A DNA stretch of 64,000 bases from NCBI GenBank assembly GCA_905215775.1, contig CAJMRM010000002.1, positions 1 to 64,000 on the forward strand, in the 5' to 3' direction. The notes under the pieces are model-generated. The model made no database searches, was not told where the DNA came from, and saw nothing but the letters and a program-made list of their open reading frames with translations. Shown piece after piece: positions 1-8,065 of the stretch. Numbering within the stretch: position 1 is the stretch's first letter; each line of letters starts with the position of its first letter. Both the position numbers and the translations under genes were made by a program. The DNA is from an uncultured bacterium (GTDB lineage Bacteria > Bacillota > Clostridia > Lachnospirales > Lachnospiraceae).

Positions 1-38
1 AGAAAAAATGAATTTCTGGCTAATTTATACTTGACTTT

Positions 39-980
39 TCATAGCTGGTCTCCTCTCTGGGATACACGGATCCGCGGATCGATGAATCCATACAGGATAT
101 CAACGATCAGAACGGACAGGATATAAAGGGCTGCGATAAAGATCGTCTGTCCCATGACCATGGTGTAGTCCCGGTCCGTAACGGAAGAAACGAAATAAGA
201 GCCCAGGCCCGGAATGGCAAAGATCCGTTCGATCACAAAGGCTCCGCCGAACATCAGGGCGATCTGCGGCCCCAGGAGCGTGATGATGGGAAGGATGGAG
301 TTTTTCAGCACATGCTTCCGGATCAGACGGAACTTGGACATTCCCTTGGATTTTGCAGTAATGATATAATCCTGGTTCAGCACGTCCAGACAGTTGGCCC
401 GCATATATCTGGCGTATTTGGCCGTAGAGTTAAAGGACAGAGCCAGGGCCGGCAGCACTGTATAGGAAAATCCCTCCCAGCCGGTAGTGGGGAAGAGATG
501 GAAACGGATGGTCAGAAAATACTGGAAACAGGACGCCAGCACGAAGTTCGGCACCGCGATCCCGACCACTGCGATGAACATGACCAGATAGTCCAGCCAT
601 TTCCCCCGGTTTAAGGCTGCAACGATCCCCAGGATGATACCGGAGATCACGCCGATGGCAATGGCCTCGGCTCCCAGAAGCCCCGATACCGGTGCGTAGG
701 AGGCGATGGTGTCCGTTACCTTTCTTCCTCTGTATTTCAGTGATTCTCCCAGATCTCCTTCTGTGAACAGCTCCTTAAAAAACAGCTTATACTGTTCCAT
801 GATGGGCTTGTCAAAACCGTACTGCTCGAACACCTGCTGCCGGATCTCATCGGGCAGCTTCTCCGTCATTGCCTCAATGGGGTTTCCCGGGATCATGCGG
901 ACCGCAAAAAAGGCAATGGTGGAGACCACAAACAGCGCGATCACTGCATACAGGATCCGCTTTAAAATATATTTTCCCAT
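39..980 (-). CDS. oppB: Peptide/nickel ABC transporter permease (OppB/DppB type)
   Basis: A 313-residue inner-membrane permease that should form half of the channel for oligopeptide uptake. An N-terminal membrane segment (about residues 9-29) is followed by an extracytoplasmic loop with the family pattern IPGNPIE, then further hydrophobic segments. A cytoplasmic EAA-type loop near residues 205-230 (FRLIRKHVLKNSILP) would contact the ATPase, and the C-terminus ends IDPRIRVS as in OppB/DppB. Length is normal for the family. It lies about 100 bp downstream of the binding-protein gene on the same strand, with a terminator-like hairpin between them. The partner permease and ATPases are not in view and presumably lie beyond the left edge. 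The substrate (peptide versus nickel or glycoside) cannot be decided. Confidence 0.93.
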   Translation of the reverse strand: MGKYILKRILYAVIALFVVSTIAFFAVRMIPGNPIEAMTEKLPDEIRQQVFEQYGFDKPIMEQYKLFFKELFTEGDLGESLKYRGRKVTDTIASYAPVSGLLGAEAIAIGVISGIILGIVAALNRGKWLDYLVMFIAVVGIAVPNFVLASCFQYFLTIRFHLFPTTGWEGFSYTVLPALALSFNSTAKYARYMRANCLDVLNQDYIITAKSKGMSKFRLIRKHVLKNSILPIITLLGPQIALMFGGAFVIERIFAIPGLGSYFVSSVTDRDYTMVMGQTIFIAALYILSVLIVDILYGFIDPRIRVSQRGDQL

Positions 981-1024
981 TTTTTACCTCTTTCCTGCAG
1001 ACATGGAGCGCTCCCCGCCTGCGT

Positions 1025-1078
1025 AAAAAAAGGCCGCCGCAGGATCCTTTCCGGACCTTTTGCGGCAGCCTGTTTTTT
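1025..1078. terminator. Hairpin between binding-protein and permease genes
   Basis: Arms at 1032-1041 (GGCCGCCGCA) and 1061-1070 (TGCGGCAGCC) pair with one G-U and are flanked by A/T runs on both sides. Read on the minus strand it is a stem followed by seven T. It sits between oppA and oppB of one transcription unit, so it probably acts as a partial terminator or an mRNA 3'-end stabiliser that keeps the binding protein more abundant than the permease. Confidence 0.7.
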
Positions 1079-1079
1079 C

Positions 1080-2798
1080 TTACTCGATATAGCTGTACTT
1101 ATAAAGAGTGGAGGAGAATACCGGCTCCATGATATTCTTTACATAATTCTTGGAGTAAGAGATATCTGTGGAGTATGCGTACGGGCAGATGGTCGCTGTT
1201 CTTAAAACAAGTGCTTCCGCCTCTTTGTAATCCTTTGCTCTCAGCTCTTTATCCAGGGACTGGCTTGCCTCTGTCATCAGTCTGTCATATTCTTCGTTGG
1301 ACCAGCCTGTGGGTACTGTCTTAACGCCGGTCATCCAAAGCTGCATCATGGAATACGGATCGTCAAAGTCTGCGCCATAGGACTTGAAGCCCATCTCATA
1401 ATCCAGTCCTCTGTTTCTCTCCTGGAATACCGGCCACTCAACGGGATCGATCTCTACATTTACGCCCAGAACCGTGTTAAAGGTATACTGGAAGTATTCT
1501 GCAATATCCTGGGAGGTGTTTCTGCTCATTAACTGAACGGTCACCTGGGACGGATCCTCGCTCATGCCCAGCTCCTTTAAGCCTTCGATGAGAAGCGCCT
1601 TTGGATCTGGATTTTCTTCGATCAGCTCCTGGATGGGCTCGCCGGCCATCTCTCTGAAGTTCACGCCGTCCACCTGCATGGAGTTGGGAATCCAGCCGTA
1701 TGCCGGCTCCTGCATTCCCTGGTAGACCTCAGAAGCGATCTCCTCTCTGTTTAAAGCGATGGAGAATGCCTGCCTTACCTTCTCGTTGGAGAACAGCTCC
1801 ACTTCCTGGTTGAAGAACAGGTACTCCGTTCTCGGAAGGCTTACCACCTTCTTTACATAATCCTTATTCTGATCCAGCTTCTCCACCCACTCGGCAGTGG
1901 AAACCGGAACCACGTCAATGCCGCCGTTCTCGAATTCACCGATCCTTGCGGTCTCCTCGTTGATGATCTTCATGGTCAGCTCTTCCAGCTTCACAGCGTC
2001 TGCATTCCAGTAAGAGGGGTTCTTCACATAGCTGATCTTGGAATTATGCACCCACTCCTTTAAGGAGAACGGTCCGTTTCCAACGATCTTATCTGCCTCG
2101 GTTCCGTAGGAGTCGCCGTTGGCCTCTACGATGTCCTGTCTCATGGGCAGCATGGAGCTTCCCGCACAGCTGCTTAAGAAGTAAGGAGCCGGATATGCCA
2201 GCTGGATCTCCAGAGTCTTGTCATCCAGAGCCTTTACGCCCACCTCATCAATGCCAACAGAGCCGGCAACGGCCTCTTCTGCGTTCTTGATGAACAGGAT
2301 ATTGCCGGAGATCGGGGATGCGGTCTCCGGATTCAGGATACGCTTGATGGCGTACTCAAAATCCCCGGCCTTTACATCCACGCCGTCTTCCCATTTGGCG
2401 TTTCTTAAATGGAAGGTCCAGGTCATCTGGTCCTCGCTGGACTCCCAGGACTCCGCCATTCCAGGTTCTACGGTCTCAGCGCCGTTTTCATCCACACGGA
2501 TGGCCGTAAGGCCCTCGATCATCTGGGATACCACAGTGGTAGAATACATATCCGAAACCTTTGCCAGATCCAGGGAATCCGGCTCTGCATCCAGGGATAC
2601 GCTTAAAGCCTGCTTCTTTTCTCCCTCGTCTGCCTTTTCTGTTTCTTTTGCGGTCTCTTTTTCTGCCGCTGTTGTCTCTTTTGCATCAGCCGCTTCTGTG
2701 GCTGCTGCCGTTGTTTCTTTTCCGCCGCTGCCGCCGCAGCCGGACAGAACACCCGCCGCCATGGCCATGGCAAGCAGAACTGCTACCTTTTTCTTCAT
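1080..2798 (-). CDS. oppA: Peptide ABC transporter substrate-binding lipoprotein
   Basis: A 572-residue extracellular solute-binding protein, family 5 (SBP_bac_5), that captures oligopeptides for the permease. Residues 1-21 form a lipoprotein signal with lipobox LSGC and acylated Cys21. A low-complexity A/T/E/K-rich linker (about residues 28-63) tethers the folded domain. The domain has the family signatures near EPDSLDLAKVSD at the start and a MAESWESSEDQMTWTFHLR stretch. Start is ATG at 2798 behind GGGGAGGAAG. A consensus promoter (TTGACA-N17-TATAGT) and a 9-bp inverted repeat lie just upstream. It is the first gene of the leftward operon. Peptide is the likeliest ligand class, but this is inferred from family only. 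Confidence 0.93.
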   Translation of the reverse strand: MKKKVAVLLAMAMAAGVLSGCGGSGGKETTAAATEAADAKETTAAEKETAKETEKADEGEKKQALSVSLDAEPDSLDLAKVSDMYSTTVVSQMIEGLTAIRVDENGAETVEPGMAESWESSEDQMTWTFHLRNAKWEDGVDVKAGDFEYAIKRILNPETASPISGNILFIKNAEEAVAGSVGIDEVGVKALDDKTLEIQLAYPAPYFLSSCAGSSMLPMRQDIVEANGDSYGTEADKIVGNGPFSLKEWVHNSKISYVKNPSYWNADAVKLEELTMKIINEETARIGEFENGGIDVVPVSTAEWVEKLDQNKDYVKKVVSLPRTEYLFFNQEVELFSNEKVRQAFSIALNREEIASEVYQGMQEPAYGWIPNSMQVDGVNFREMAGEPIQELIEENPDPKALLIEGLKELGMSEDPSQVTVQLMSRNTSQDIAEYFQYTFNTVLGVNVEIDPVEWPVFQERNRGLDYEMGFKSYGADFDDPYSMMQLWMTGVKTVPTGWSNEEYDRLMTEASQSLDKELRAKDYKEAEALVLRTATICPYAYSTDISYSKNYVKNIMEPVFSSTLYKYSYIE

Positions 2799-2856
2799 GT
2801 CTTCCTCCCCAAAATTGTACGTTTTGTATATATTTTCTGGTTATTGAACCACAGAC

Positions 2857-2885
2857 ACTATATCAACGCCATACCTGTTTGTCAA
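2857..2885 (-). promoter_or_regulatory. Sigma-A type promoter of the leftward opp operon
   Basis: On the minus strand, TTGACA (2885-2880), a 17-bp spacer and TATAGT (2862-2857) form a near-consensus housekeeping promoter about 60 bp upstream of the binding-protein start codon. Confidence 0.8.
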
Positions 2886-2910
2886 CTTTGAAAAATCTAT
2901 CAAGTTGACA
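2880..2910. promoter_or_regulatory. 9-bp inverted repeat overlapping the opp -35 box (candidate operator)
   Basis: TGTCAACTT (2880-2888) and AAGTTGACA (2902-2910) are perfect inverted repeats separated by 13 bp. The left arm contains the -35 hexamer of the leftward promoter, so a dimeric repressor here would block RNA polymerase. The rest of the 2799-3098 gap holds this promoter region and the yitT leader; no further gene is seen. Confidence 0.55.
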
Positions 2911-3004
2911 TTCACTTATAGATTTTCTCTATTTCCCCCTATGCAGCCCACACAAATGATGATATAATAAAAGGACAGCTTTAGAAAACAAATGGGGTAG
3001 AGCT

Positions 3005-3085
3005 ATGGTAATGCAAAGGAAAACGGAATCAACAGACGCAGCGGGCTTTGAGGAGCCCGCTTTCTTTTTTGCTTTGCCAATTTGA
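3005..3085 (+). CDS. Possible 26-residue leader peptide upstream of yitT
   Basis: A short ORF begins with ATG at 3005 behind a GGGGTAG sequence and ends with TGA at 3083-3085, 13 bp before the yitT start codon. Its 3' half encodes the terminator-like hairpin and an alternating F/A-rich tail (PAFFFALPI). A TATAAT at 2963-2968 could be the -10 element of the transcript. This is the layout of a translation-dependent attenuator, but no run of one specific regulatory codon beyond Phe is seen, so it may be chance. Confidence 0.3.
   Translation: MVMQRKTESTDAAGFEEPAFFFALPI
3040..3070 (+). terminator. Intrinsic terminator in the yitT leader (attenuator candidate)
   Basis: Arms AGCGGGCT (3040-3047) and AGCCCGCT (3054-3061) with a 6-nt loop are followed by TTTCTTTTTT. 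It lies between a plausible -10 box at 2963-2968 and the yitT ribosome binding site, so it could terminate leader transcripts before the gene. Confidence 0.65.
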
Positions 3086-3098
3086 AGGGAGAAAGAAT

Positions 3099-3962
3099 AT
3101 GACAAATGAAAAAATGAAGAAACGGGTCATGGAGCTGCTTCTGGTGCTGGCCGGAAACGTCCTCATGTCCATCGGTGTAGGCGCCTTCGTGATCCCGGAG
3201 GAGCTGATGAGCGGCGGGGCCACCGGTCTGGGACTGCTGGCCGCCCACTATTTCCACATTCCTGTGGCCGTGTTCCTGGGCGGCTACAACGCCATTATGT
3301 TTGTGGTGGGCGCACTCACCCTGGGAAAACATTTTGCGGTCACGACGCTGATCAGCAGCTTTCTGTTCCCGTTCCTTTTAAGCCAGATCCAGCTTTTGGT
3401 CACTGAGCCGCTCACTGCGGATCCCATGCTGGCCACAGTCTTAGGCGGCCTTCTGATCGGAGCGGGCATCGGCCTGGTGATCCGGGCAGGCTCCTCCACC
3501 GGAGGAAATGATGTTCCTGTGCTCCTTCTTAAAAAGAAGCTGGGGATCCCCCTGTCTGTGTCCATGTACGGCTTTGATATCGTGATCCTCCTTTTCCAGA
3601 TCCCTTATTCCGAACTGGAAAAGGCCCTGTACAGCATCATCCTCATCATCCTGTATTCTGTGATCGCCGATAAGGCCTCCACCATGGGAAAAAGTCGGAT
3701 GCAGGTGCGGATCATCAGCAAGAAATACCAGAAGATCACCGATGCCATCAAGACCCAGATCAACCGCGGCGTCACCCTGTACCACATTGCCGGAGGCTAT
3801 ACGGGAGAGGAGTCCTGTGAGGTCATGACCATCCTGACCTCCAGGGAGTTAAACGAGCTCAGCGATCTGGTCACAGAGATCGATCCCAAGGCCTTTATGA
3901 CCATTGCCCGTGTCAACGAGGCCAGAGGCCGCGGCTTCTCCATTGGAAAAATGGAGCCGTAA
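3099..3962 (+). CDS. yitT: YitT family membrane protein (DUF161 plus DUF2179)
   Basis: A 287-residue integral membrane protein. The N-terminal two-thirds holds five or six hydrophobic segments with the family pattern IPEELMSGGATGLG (about residues 34-47) and a second related GAGIGLVIRAGSSTGG block, the duplicated YitT core. The C-terminal 90 residues form a soluble DUF2179 domain (SRMQVRIISKKYQ to the end), thought to be a cytoplasmic regulatory domain. Start is the ATG at 3099 behind GGGAGAAAG, not the in-frame TTG further upstream. It stands alone, followed by a strong terminator. The transported substrate of this family is not established. Confidence 0.9.
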   Translation: MTNEKMKKRVMELLLVLAGNVLMSIGVGAFVIPEELMSGGATGLGLLAAHYFHIPVAVFLGGYNAIMFVVGALTLGKHFAVTTLISSFLFPFLLSQIQLLVTEPLTADPMLATVLGGLLIGAGIGLVIRAGSSTGGNDVPVLLLKKKLGIPLSVSMYGFDIVILLFQIPYSELEKALYSIILIILYSVIADKASTMGKSRMQVRIISKKYQKITDAIKTQINRGVTLYHIAGGYTGEESCEVMTILTSRELNELSDLVTEIDPKAFMTIARVNEARGRGFSIGKMEP

Positions 3963-3983
3963 GACTTCACCCGCCCGATATGC

Positions 3984-4036
3984 AAAAAAGGCAGGAAGAG
4001 ACATTCCTTCTTGGAATGGACTCCTTCTGCCTTTTT
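3984..4036. terminator. Intrinsic terminator after yitT
   Basis: A long, slightly bulged stem (AAAAAAGGCAGGAAGAG at 3984-4000 against CTCCTTCTGCCTTTTT at 4021-4036, with an inner ATTCC/GGAAT pair) is followed by T-rich sequence. A and T runs on both sides would allow it to work in both directions. Confidence 0.85.
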
Positions 4037-4174
4037 CGTTTCTGTCTGGGTGTATCGCACACCAGGGCATAAAAAAGCGAAAAAAACGGATTTCTGATTT
4101 AATATCCGGGCGCATATGGTATGATTAAACCACCAGAAACCTTTTTTGTGCAGCTATGGATCGGAGAGATACGT

Positions 4175-5380
4175 TTGAAGAAACTCTTTAAAAACCATTG
4201 TACCGCTTCCCTGCTTACTGTCATCACCGGCTTCCTTGTCCTTGTGGCGGCTTCCGTCTGGGGCATGGGGATGTACTGTCTCACATCGGTCACCGCCGAG
4301 TATGCCGCATCAAGGTATCTGGCCGGTTATGGCGATTTTGCATCCACCATTGCCCAGCGCTGTTTTGAGCCCCGGTTGGGAAAGGCCGGTTCCTCCAAAT
4401 ATAAAAACCTGGAAAAAAGTCTTCTCTGGAAAGCTGTGGATACGGGAGGCAAGGCAGGTTCCTTCTACGGCGCCCGTTTCATAGTCGGTGAGGGGGGCGG
4501 CTTTCTTCCCCGCCCAGACAAAAACAAGGTATATTCTGCATCGGCAGTTTTTGATGCCGAAGGCAGCCTTCTGGAATGCAGCTGGACGGATTTCTTCTAT
4601 TTTGAATATCTGACCGAGGGGCAGTGGAAAAACCGCGAAGAACGGTCTGGAAATAATGCCAGGACATTCTTTGACCGGGAAAAGCTGACCGAAGCGGGAA
4701 AGGAACTGGTCAGCGGCAGCGCGCCGTCTATGCATGCCGCTGCCATGCGTTTTACCGGCACCTTTGACGGTGCCACGTTCATACCGCAGAAGATCGAATC
4801 CATCGACCGGAATGAATTTCAGGATGCCTTACATTCCATGGGAGCCGGATCGTATACTGTTTCCGGCATTACGGAGGATCATGGTCTTCAATGGCGGTCC
4901 ATTTATAAGGCCCCGGACGCCGCGGCCTCTGCCAGTGAAACCGTCACCCTCTATTCCGACTGGTTTGACGTCTGCTATGACCAGCCCTCTCCTTCTTTTT
5001 CATATAAAGGAAAGGAGCATAGCGGCGTGTCTTCTCTGGCCGCCGGGCTGGGAGCCTCGCTGGTTTCTGGAATCGGAACAGAGGAACTGGTCTTTTATGA
5101 CGGTTTAAATCTGCTGATCCCCAGCGTCAACTATTACCTGAGCGGCAATGACGAAGCTTACTATACCCCTTATTATCAGGAGACCGCCAATTCAGAAGAA
5201 TCACCCCGGCTCCGTTTCTACACAGTCAGCATTGTATACTGTTCTCCATGGCGCACGGCAATGGGTGAGCTATGCCCTGTGTATCTGATCACATTTTTAC
5301 TGGCCGCAGCTCTTGTCCTTTTTGTACGTTTCCTTATAAAGCGGTATCTGGATGAAGACAGGTCAGGCCAACAGGTTTAA
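4175..5380 (+). CDS. Orphan sensor-like membrane protein, resembles a histidine kinase without its kinase
   Basis: A 401-residue protein with one N-terminal membrane segment (about residues 10-34), a roughly 330-residue extracytoplasmic domain rich in Y, W and F, a second membrane segment near residues 369-388 and a 13-residue cytoplasmic tail. The topology is that of a two-component sensor, yet the HAMP and kinase domains expected after the second segment are missing. A strong terminator starts 12 bp after the stop, so no remnant kinase follows. I place the start at TTG 4175, which has GGAGAG six bases upstream; the ATG at 4121 has no ribosome binding site. It may be a truncated kinase or a stand-alone sensor. 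Function unknown. Confidence 0.7.
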   Translation: MKKLFKNHCTASLLTVITGFLVLVAASVWGMGMYCLTSVTAEYAASRYLAGYGDFASTIAQRCFEPRLGKAGSSKYKNLEKSLLWKAVDTGGKAGSFYGARFIVGEGGGFLPRPDKNKVYSASAVFDAEGSLLECSWTDFFYFEYLTEGQWKNREERSGNNARTFFDREKLTEAGKELVSGSAPSMHAAAMRFTGTFDGATFIPQKIESIDRNEFQDALHSMGAGSYTVSGITEDHGLQWRSIYKAPDAAASASETVTLYSDWFDVCYDQPSPSFSYKGKEHSGVSSLAAGLGASLVSGIGTEELVFYDGLNLLIPSVNYYLSGNDEAYYTPYYQETANSEESPRLRFYTVSIVYCSPWRTAMGELCPVYLITFLLAAALVLFVRFLIKRYLDEDRSGQQV

Positions 5381-5391
5381 AAGCAGATGCG

Positions 5392-5420
5392 AAAGGCAGG
5401 GGAAGATCTCCCCTGCCTTT
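5392..5420. terminator. Bidirectional intrinsic terminator
   Basis: A perfect 12-bp stem, AAAGGCAGGGGA (5392-5403) with TCCCCTGCCTTT (5409-5420), and a 5-nt loop lies between two convergent genes, 12 bp after one stop codon and 14 bp from the other. Confidence 0.85.
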
Positions 5421-5434
5421 TATCATCCGGCCAT

Positions 5435-7531
5435 CTATTGGATCCAGACTCCGTCCATATCTGTCTGATAGCCGTCCGGCGTTCTGCCGTTTACAAGCAG
5501 CGAACCCATAGGGCCGTCTGCTGTTTCATGGAAGAAATACCATTTACCACCGATCTCATGCCAGCCTGTGAACATACGTCCCTGGCTTCCATCAGTACTG
5601 GGATCCAGATAATACCACCGGTCTCCGTCCTTCATCCAGCCAGTTGCCATATATCCCTCAGCATTAAAGTAATACCAGCTGGGAACGTGATTCCAGGTCA
5701 TCTCGATCCACCGGGATGCGGGCCATGTTCCGTTCTCATACTTCAGCCACCAGCCCTTTTCATCCTGTACCCATGTACCAGCAGGCTTCTGGGTCTTCGT
5801 ATTCTCCGGTCCTTTATTTCCCGCTGTTCCTGTATCCCAGCGGCCCGGTCCGTAGGAGCTGGTGGAACCTCCTCCGCTGCTTCCGCTATCCGTATCCTCC
5901 GCATCCTCTACAAACACAAAGGTACTGAACTGCTCAGCGGCAAATGTGGCTAAACCGTCCTCTTCAACATAATTGACCTCTTCCGCCTCTCCGGCATTCA
6001 TGTGGTATAACTGGAAATCATCGGTCTTGATGCTGTCGGGCTTTGAGATCGTGATGAGTGCCGGAACGTCCAGCTTTTTCGTGCTGGCTCCATTTTTTAA
6101 TACCTTCAGGTCAAACGCCACAGCTGTCTTTTCCTTTGTGAGCTCCTCGGGAAGCTTTTCATTGGAGGTTCCGATCTTCAGACCGATCTTTCCCTCTTTC
6201 TCCATGGAAAGCCCCAGGCCGATCACAGAGCAGGTATCCTTATCCGCAAACCCCAGGGAATCGTCCACATCAATGTATGTATCCACCTTCTTTGAGCCAT
6301 TATGCATCAGTTCCAGGGCCTGGATCTTTGTCTGGACCTCCGCAGATCCCACAAGGCTCTCTTTCACGCTGTCTGGTTCTTCCTCCGTCAGCGTTTTTAA
6401 TCCGGCAACCAGAGCGTCCCCTTCCTGTTCGTCCTTGAACAGATCCTCGATCCTGGATTCCATGGACTGACTTTCCGGATATCTGCATACGATCCCAAAG
6501 TCCTCTGATTTAGTATTTCCGATACGCATATTTCCAAATACGGCTCCCATACAGTCGATGGGGATCCGGATCAGCTGGTCCTCCCAGTCGATCTCGTACT
6601 TCGTCTCGATCTCATACTTTAACTGGCTTTTCCCCACCTCATATTTGGGAACCATGACGCCTCTGTTCACACGATACGTATGGGATACGTCGTATGCATT
6701 TTTGAACATATCATAATCGGCTTCCTTCGTCGCGTTGCTGGGAGAAGCTTCCTTCACCTCGATCTTAAACGGGATCTCCACCACATCTCCTACAAAGGCC
6801 TCTTTCTGGGAATTATCGATCTCCACAGACGTGATCTCCGGAAACTCTACCTGGGAAGCGTCCACAAATCCATCTGTTCCGAAATCATATTCCGTTCCCT
6901 GGATGGTCTTCTTTCCAAAGACCTGCTCCCCGTTTTCATCGAAATAATACCATTTTCCATTCCTGGGGATCCAGCGGTCGATGGCTGCGGAGTAATCTCC
7001 CATTATATAATGCTTGTCAACGATCGTGCTCTTCTTCTTTAATTTGATCTCATTATCCTTATCAAAATAATACTTAAAGCCCTGGATCTCCTGTAATCCG
7101 CCCAGCTTATTTCCTTCCTCGTCCCAGTAGCACCAGGTTTCATAAGCAGACCCATCCTTCGCAGTCTCATAAAAATCCCATGTATCAAACCTTCTGGGTG
7201 TTTCCTTATCGCCTATTAAATCAAACAGATCCACCTTTCCGCCCGATGCGTCCTCACCGATCCGGTCTATCCTTCCATCATTATGCAGCATAAATGCCGC
7301 ATTTCCTATGAGGACCTTCTCTCCAGCATGACCTGTTCTTAAATATCCATCTGGTCCCAGCCACCAGTAATGGCTGCCGCTTTTCTTTAGAGTGTTCCTC
7401 ACCCGAGCACCTGAATCGTCCCGGTACTCCCACCTTCCGTCTTCAAGATACCAGTATCCCGCAAAAGCAGTCATACAGGTGGACATTGCCATCAGAAACA
7501 CCATCCCCAATGCCACAAGCTTTTTCTTCAT
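5435..7531 (-). CDS. Exported cell-wall-binding repeat protein
   Basis: A 698-residue secreted protein. A Sec signal peptide spans residues 1-24 (ending AFA). Choline/glucan-binding-like repeats rich in W, Y and G are found at both ends: about residues 25-230 (for example GKWYYFDENGEQVFG) and the last 130 residues (DGDRWYYLDPSTDG, TGWHEIGGKWYFF). The middle, about residues 235-540, is a predicted beta-rich region without a recognisable enzyme motif, followed by a G/S-rich linker. Such repeats hold proteins on cell-wall polymers without covalent anchoring. It is a single gene with an extended -10 promoter and AGGAAGG ribosome binding site. Its C-terminal repeat and TPDGY ending resemble those of the 1243-residue protein near 57 kb. 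Ligand and role are unknown. Confidence 0.85.
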   Translation of the reverse strand: MKKKLVALGMVFLMAMSTCMTAFAGYWYLEDGRWEYRDDSGARVRNTLKKSGSHYWWLGPDGYLRTGHAGEKVLIGNAAFMLHNDGRIDRIGEDASGGKVDLFDLIGDKETPRRFDTWDFYETAKDGSAYETWCYWDEEGNKLGGLQEIQGFKYYFDKDNEIKLKKKSTIVDKHYIMGDYSAAIDRWIPRNGKWYYFDENGEQVFGKKTIQGTEYDFGTDGFVDASQVEFPEITSVEIDNSQKEAFVGDVVEIPFKIEVKEASPSNATKEADYDMFKNAYDVSHTYRVNRGVMVPKYEVGKSQLKYEIETKYEIDWEDQLIRIPIDCMGAVFGNMRIGNTKSEDFGIVCRYPESQSMESRIEDLFKDEQEGDALVAGLKTLTEEEPDSVKESLVGSAEVQTKIQALELMHNGSKKVDTYIDVDDSLGFADKDTCSVIGLGLSMEKEGKIGLKIGTSNEKLPEELTKEKTAVAFDLKVLKNGASTKKLDVPALITISKPDSIKTDDFQLYHMNAGEAEEVNYVEEDGLATFAAEQFSTFVFVEDAEDTDSGSSGGGSTSSYGPGRWDTGTAGNKGPENTKTQKPAGTWVQDEKGWWLKYENGTWPASRWIEMTWNHVPSWYYFNAEGYMATGWMKDGDRWYYLDPSTDGSQGRMFTGWHEIGGKWYFFHETADGPMGSLLVNGRTPDGYQTDMDGVWIQ

Positions 7532-7573
7532 AACTTACCTTCCTTTCTGCTACAAAATTTTTACTGTAACTCC

Positions 7574-7582
7574 AGTATAGCA
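7574..7582 (-). promoter_or_regulatory. Extended -10 promoter element of the cell-wall-binding gene
   Basis: On the minus strand TGCTATACT is an extended -10 (TGnTATACT), 43 bp upstream of the start codon at 7531. No convincing -35 hexamer is visible, as is typical for extended -10 promoters. Confidence 0.55.
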
Positions 7583-7803
7583 CAATACGTTACATTTAAA
7601 TAGTGCAATCATTGCAATTAAATTCTATTTTCTTATTCTACTACAACTCAAAATAAGGAATAGAACCGGAAAATCATTCGTGAATTTCATTGACCAGACA
7701 CATCGATCCGCTTCCCTGCTCCGCGGCAGGCTCTCTGCCTGTTTCAGACATAAAAAAAGTCCCAACCCCACAGCCCTAAGTCTGCAAAATCGGAACCTTT
7801 CAG

Positions 7804-7876
7804 TGCGCCTTCGGGGGCTCGAACCCCGGACAAATAGATTAAGAGTCTACTGCTCTACCAACTGAGCTAAAGGCGC
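7804..7876 (-). tRNA. tRNA-Lys (anticodon CTT)
   Basis: Read on the minus strand, all four stems fold: acceptor GCGCCTT/AAGGCGC, D arm GCTC/GAGC, anticodon stem GTAGA/TCTAT with loop CTCTTAA (anticodon CTT, codon AAG), and T arm CGGGG/CCCCG with TTCGAGC loop. Total 73 nt including discriminator A. CCA is not encoded; the next bases are CTG. Confidence 0.95.
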
Positions 7877-7926
7877 TTGGTATTTTGTTTTCTGTGTCTC
7901 TGTGTTATCTCCTTGACACGTCCATT

Positions 7927-7955
7927 ATTATATGACAAGGTTCCGAAAAAGTCAA
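7927..7955 (-). promoter_or_regulatory. Promoter of tRNA-Lys
   Basis: On the minus strand TTGACT (7955-7950), a 17-bp spacer and TATAAT (7932-7927) lie about 50 bp upstream of the tRNA 5' end. Confidence 0.8.
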
Positions 7956-8004
7956 CACCTTTTTTTACTTTTTTTTTAAACTTTTTTACGTTTTCCCAAA
8001 ACGC

Positions 8005-8034
8005 TTCCATCACCCCCCTCTCATATGGTAAAAT
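8005..8034 (+). promoter_or_regulatory. Possible promoter of the ABC-2 exporter operon
   Basis: TTCCAT (8005-8010), 18 bp, TAAAAT (8029-8034), about 30 bp before the first start codon. Only moderate matches to consensus. Confidence 0.4.
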
Positions 8035-8065
8035 AAGGGCCATAAAACAGGAAGGAGGACGGCTT

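Noticed and set aside
7735..7763. Terminator after tRNA-Lys
   Set aside because: A T run is present on the minus strand at about 7757-7763, but the preceding stem is only a weak, interrupted five base pairs, so I did not list it.
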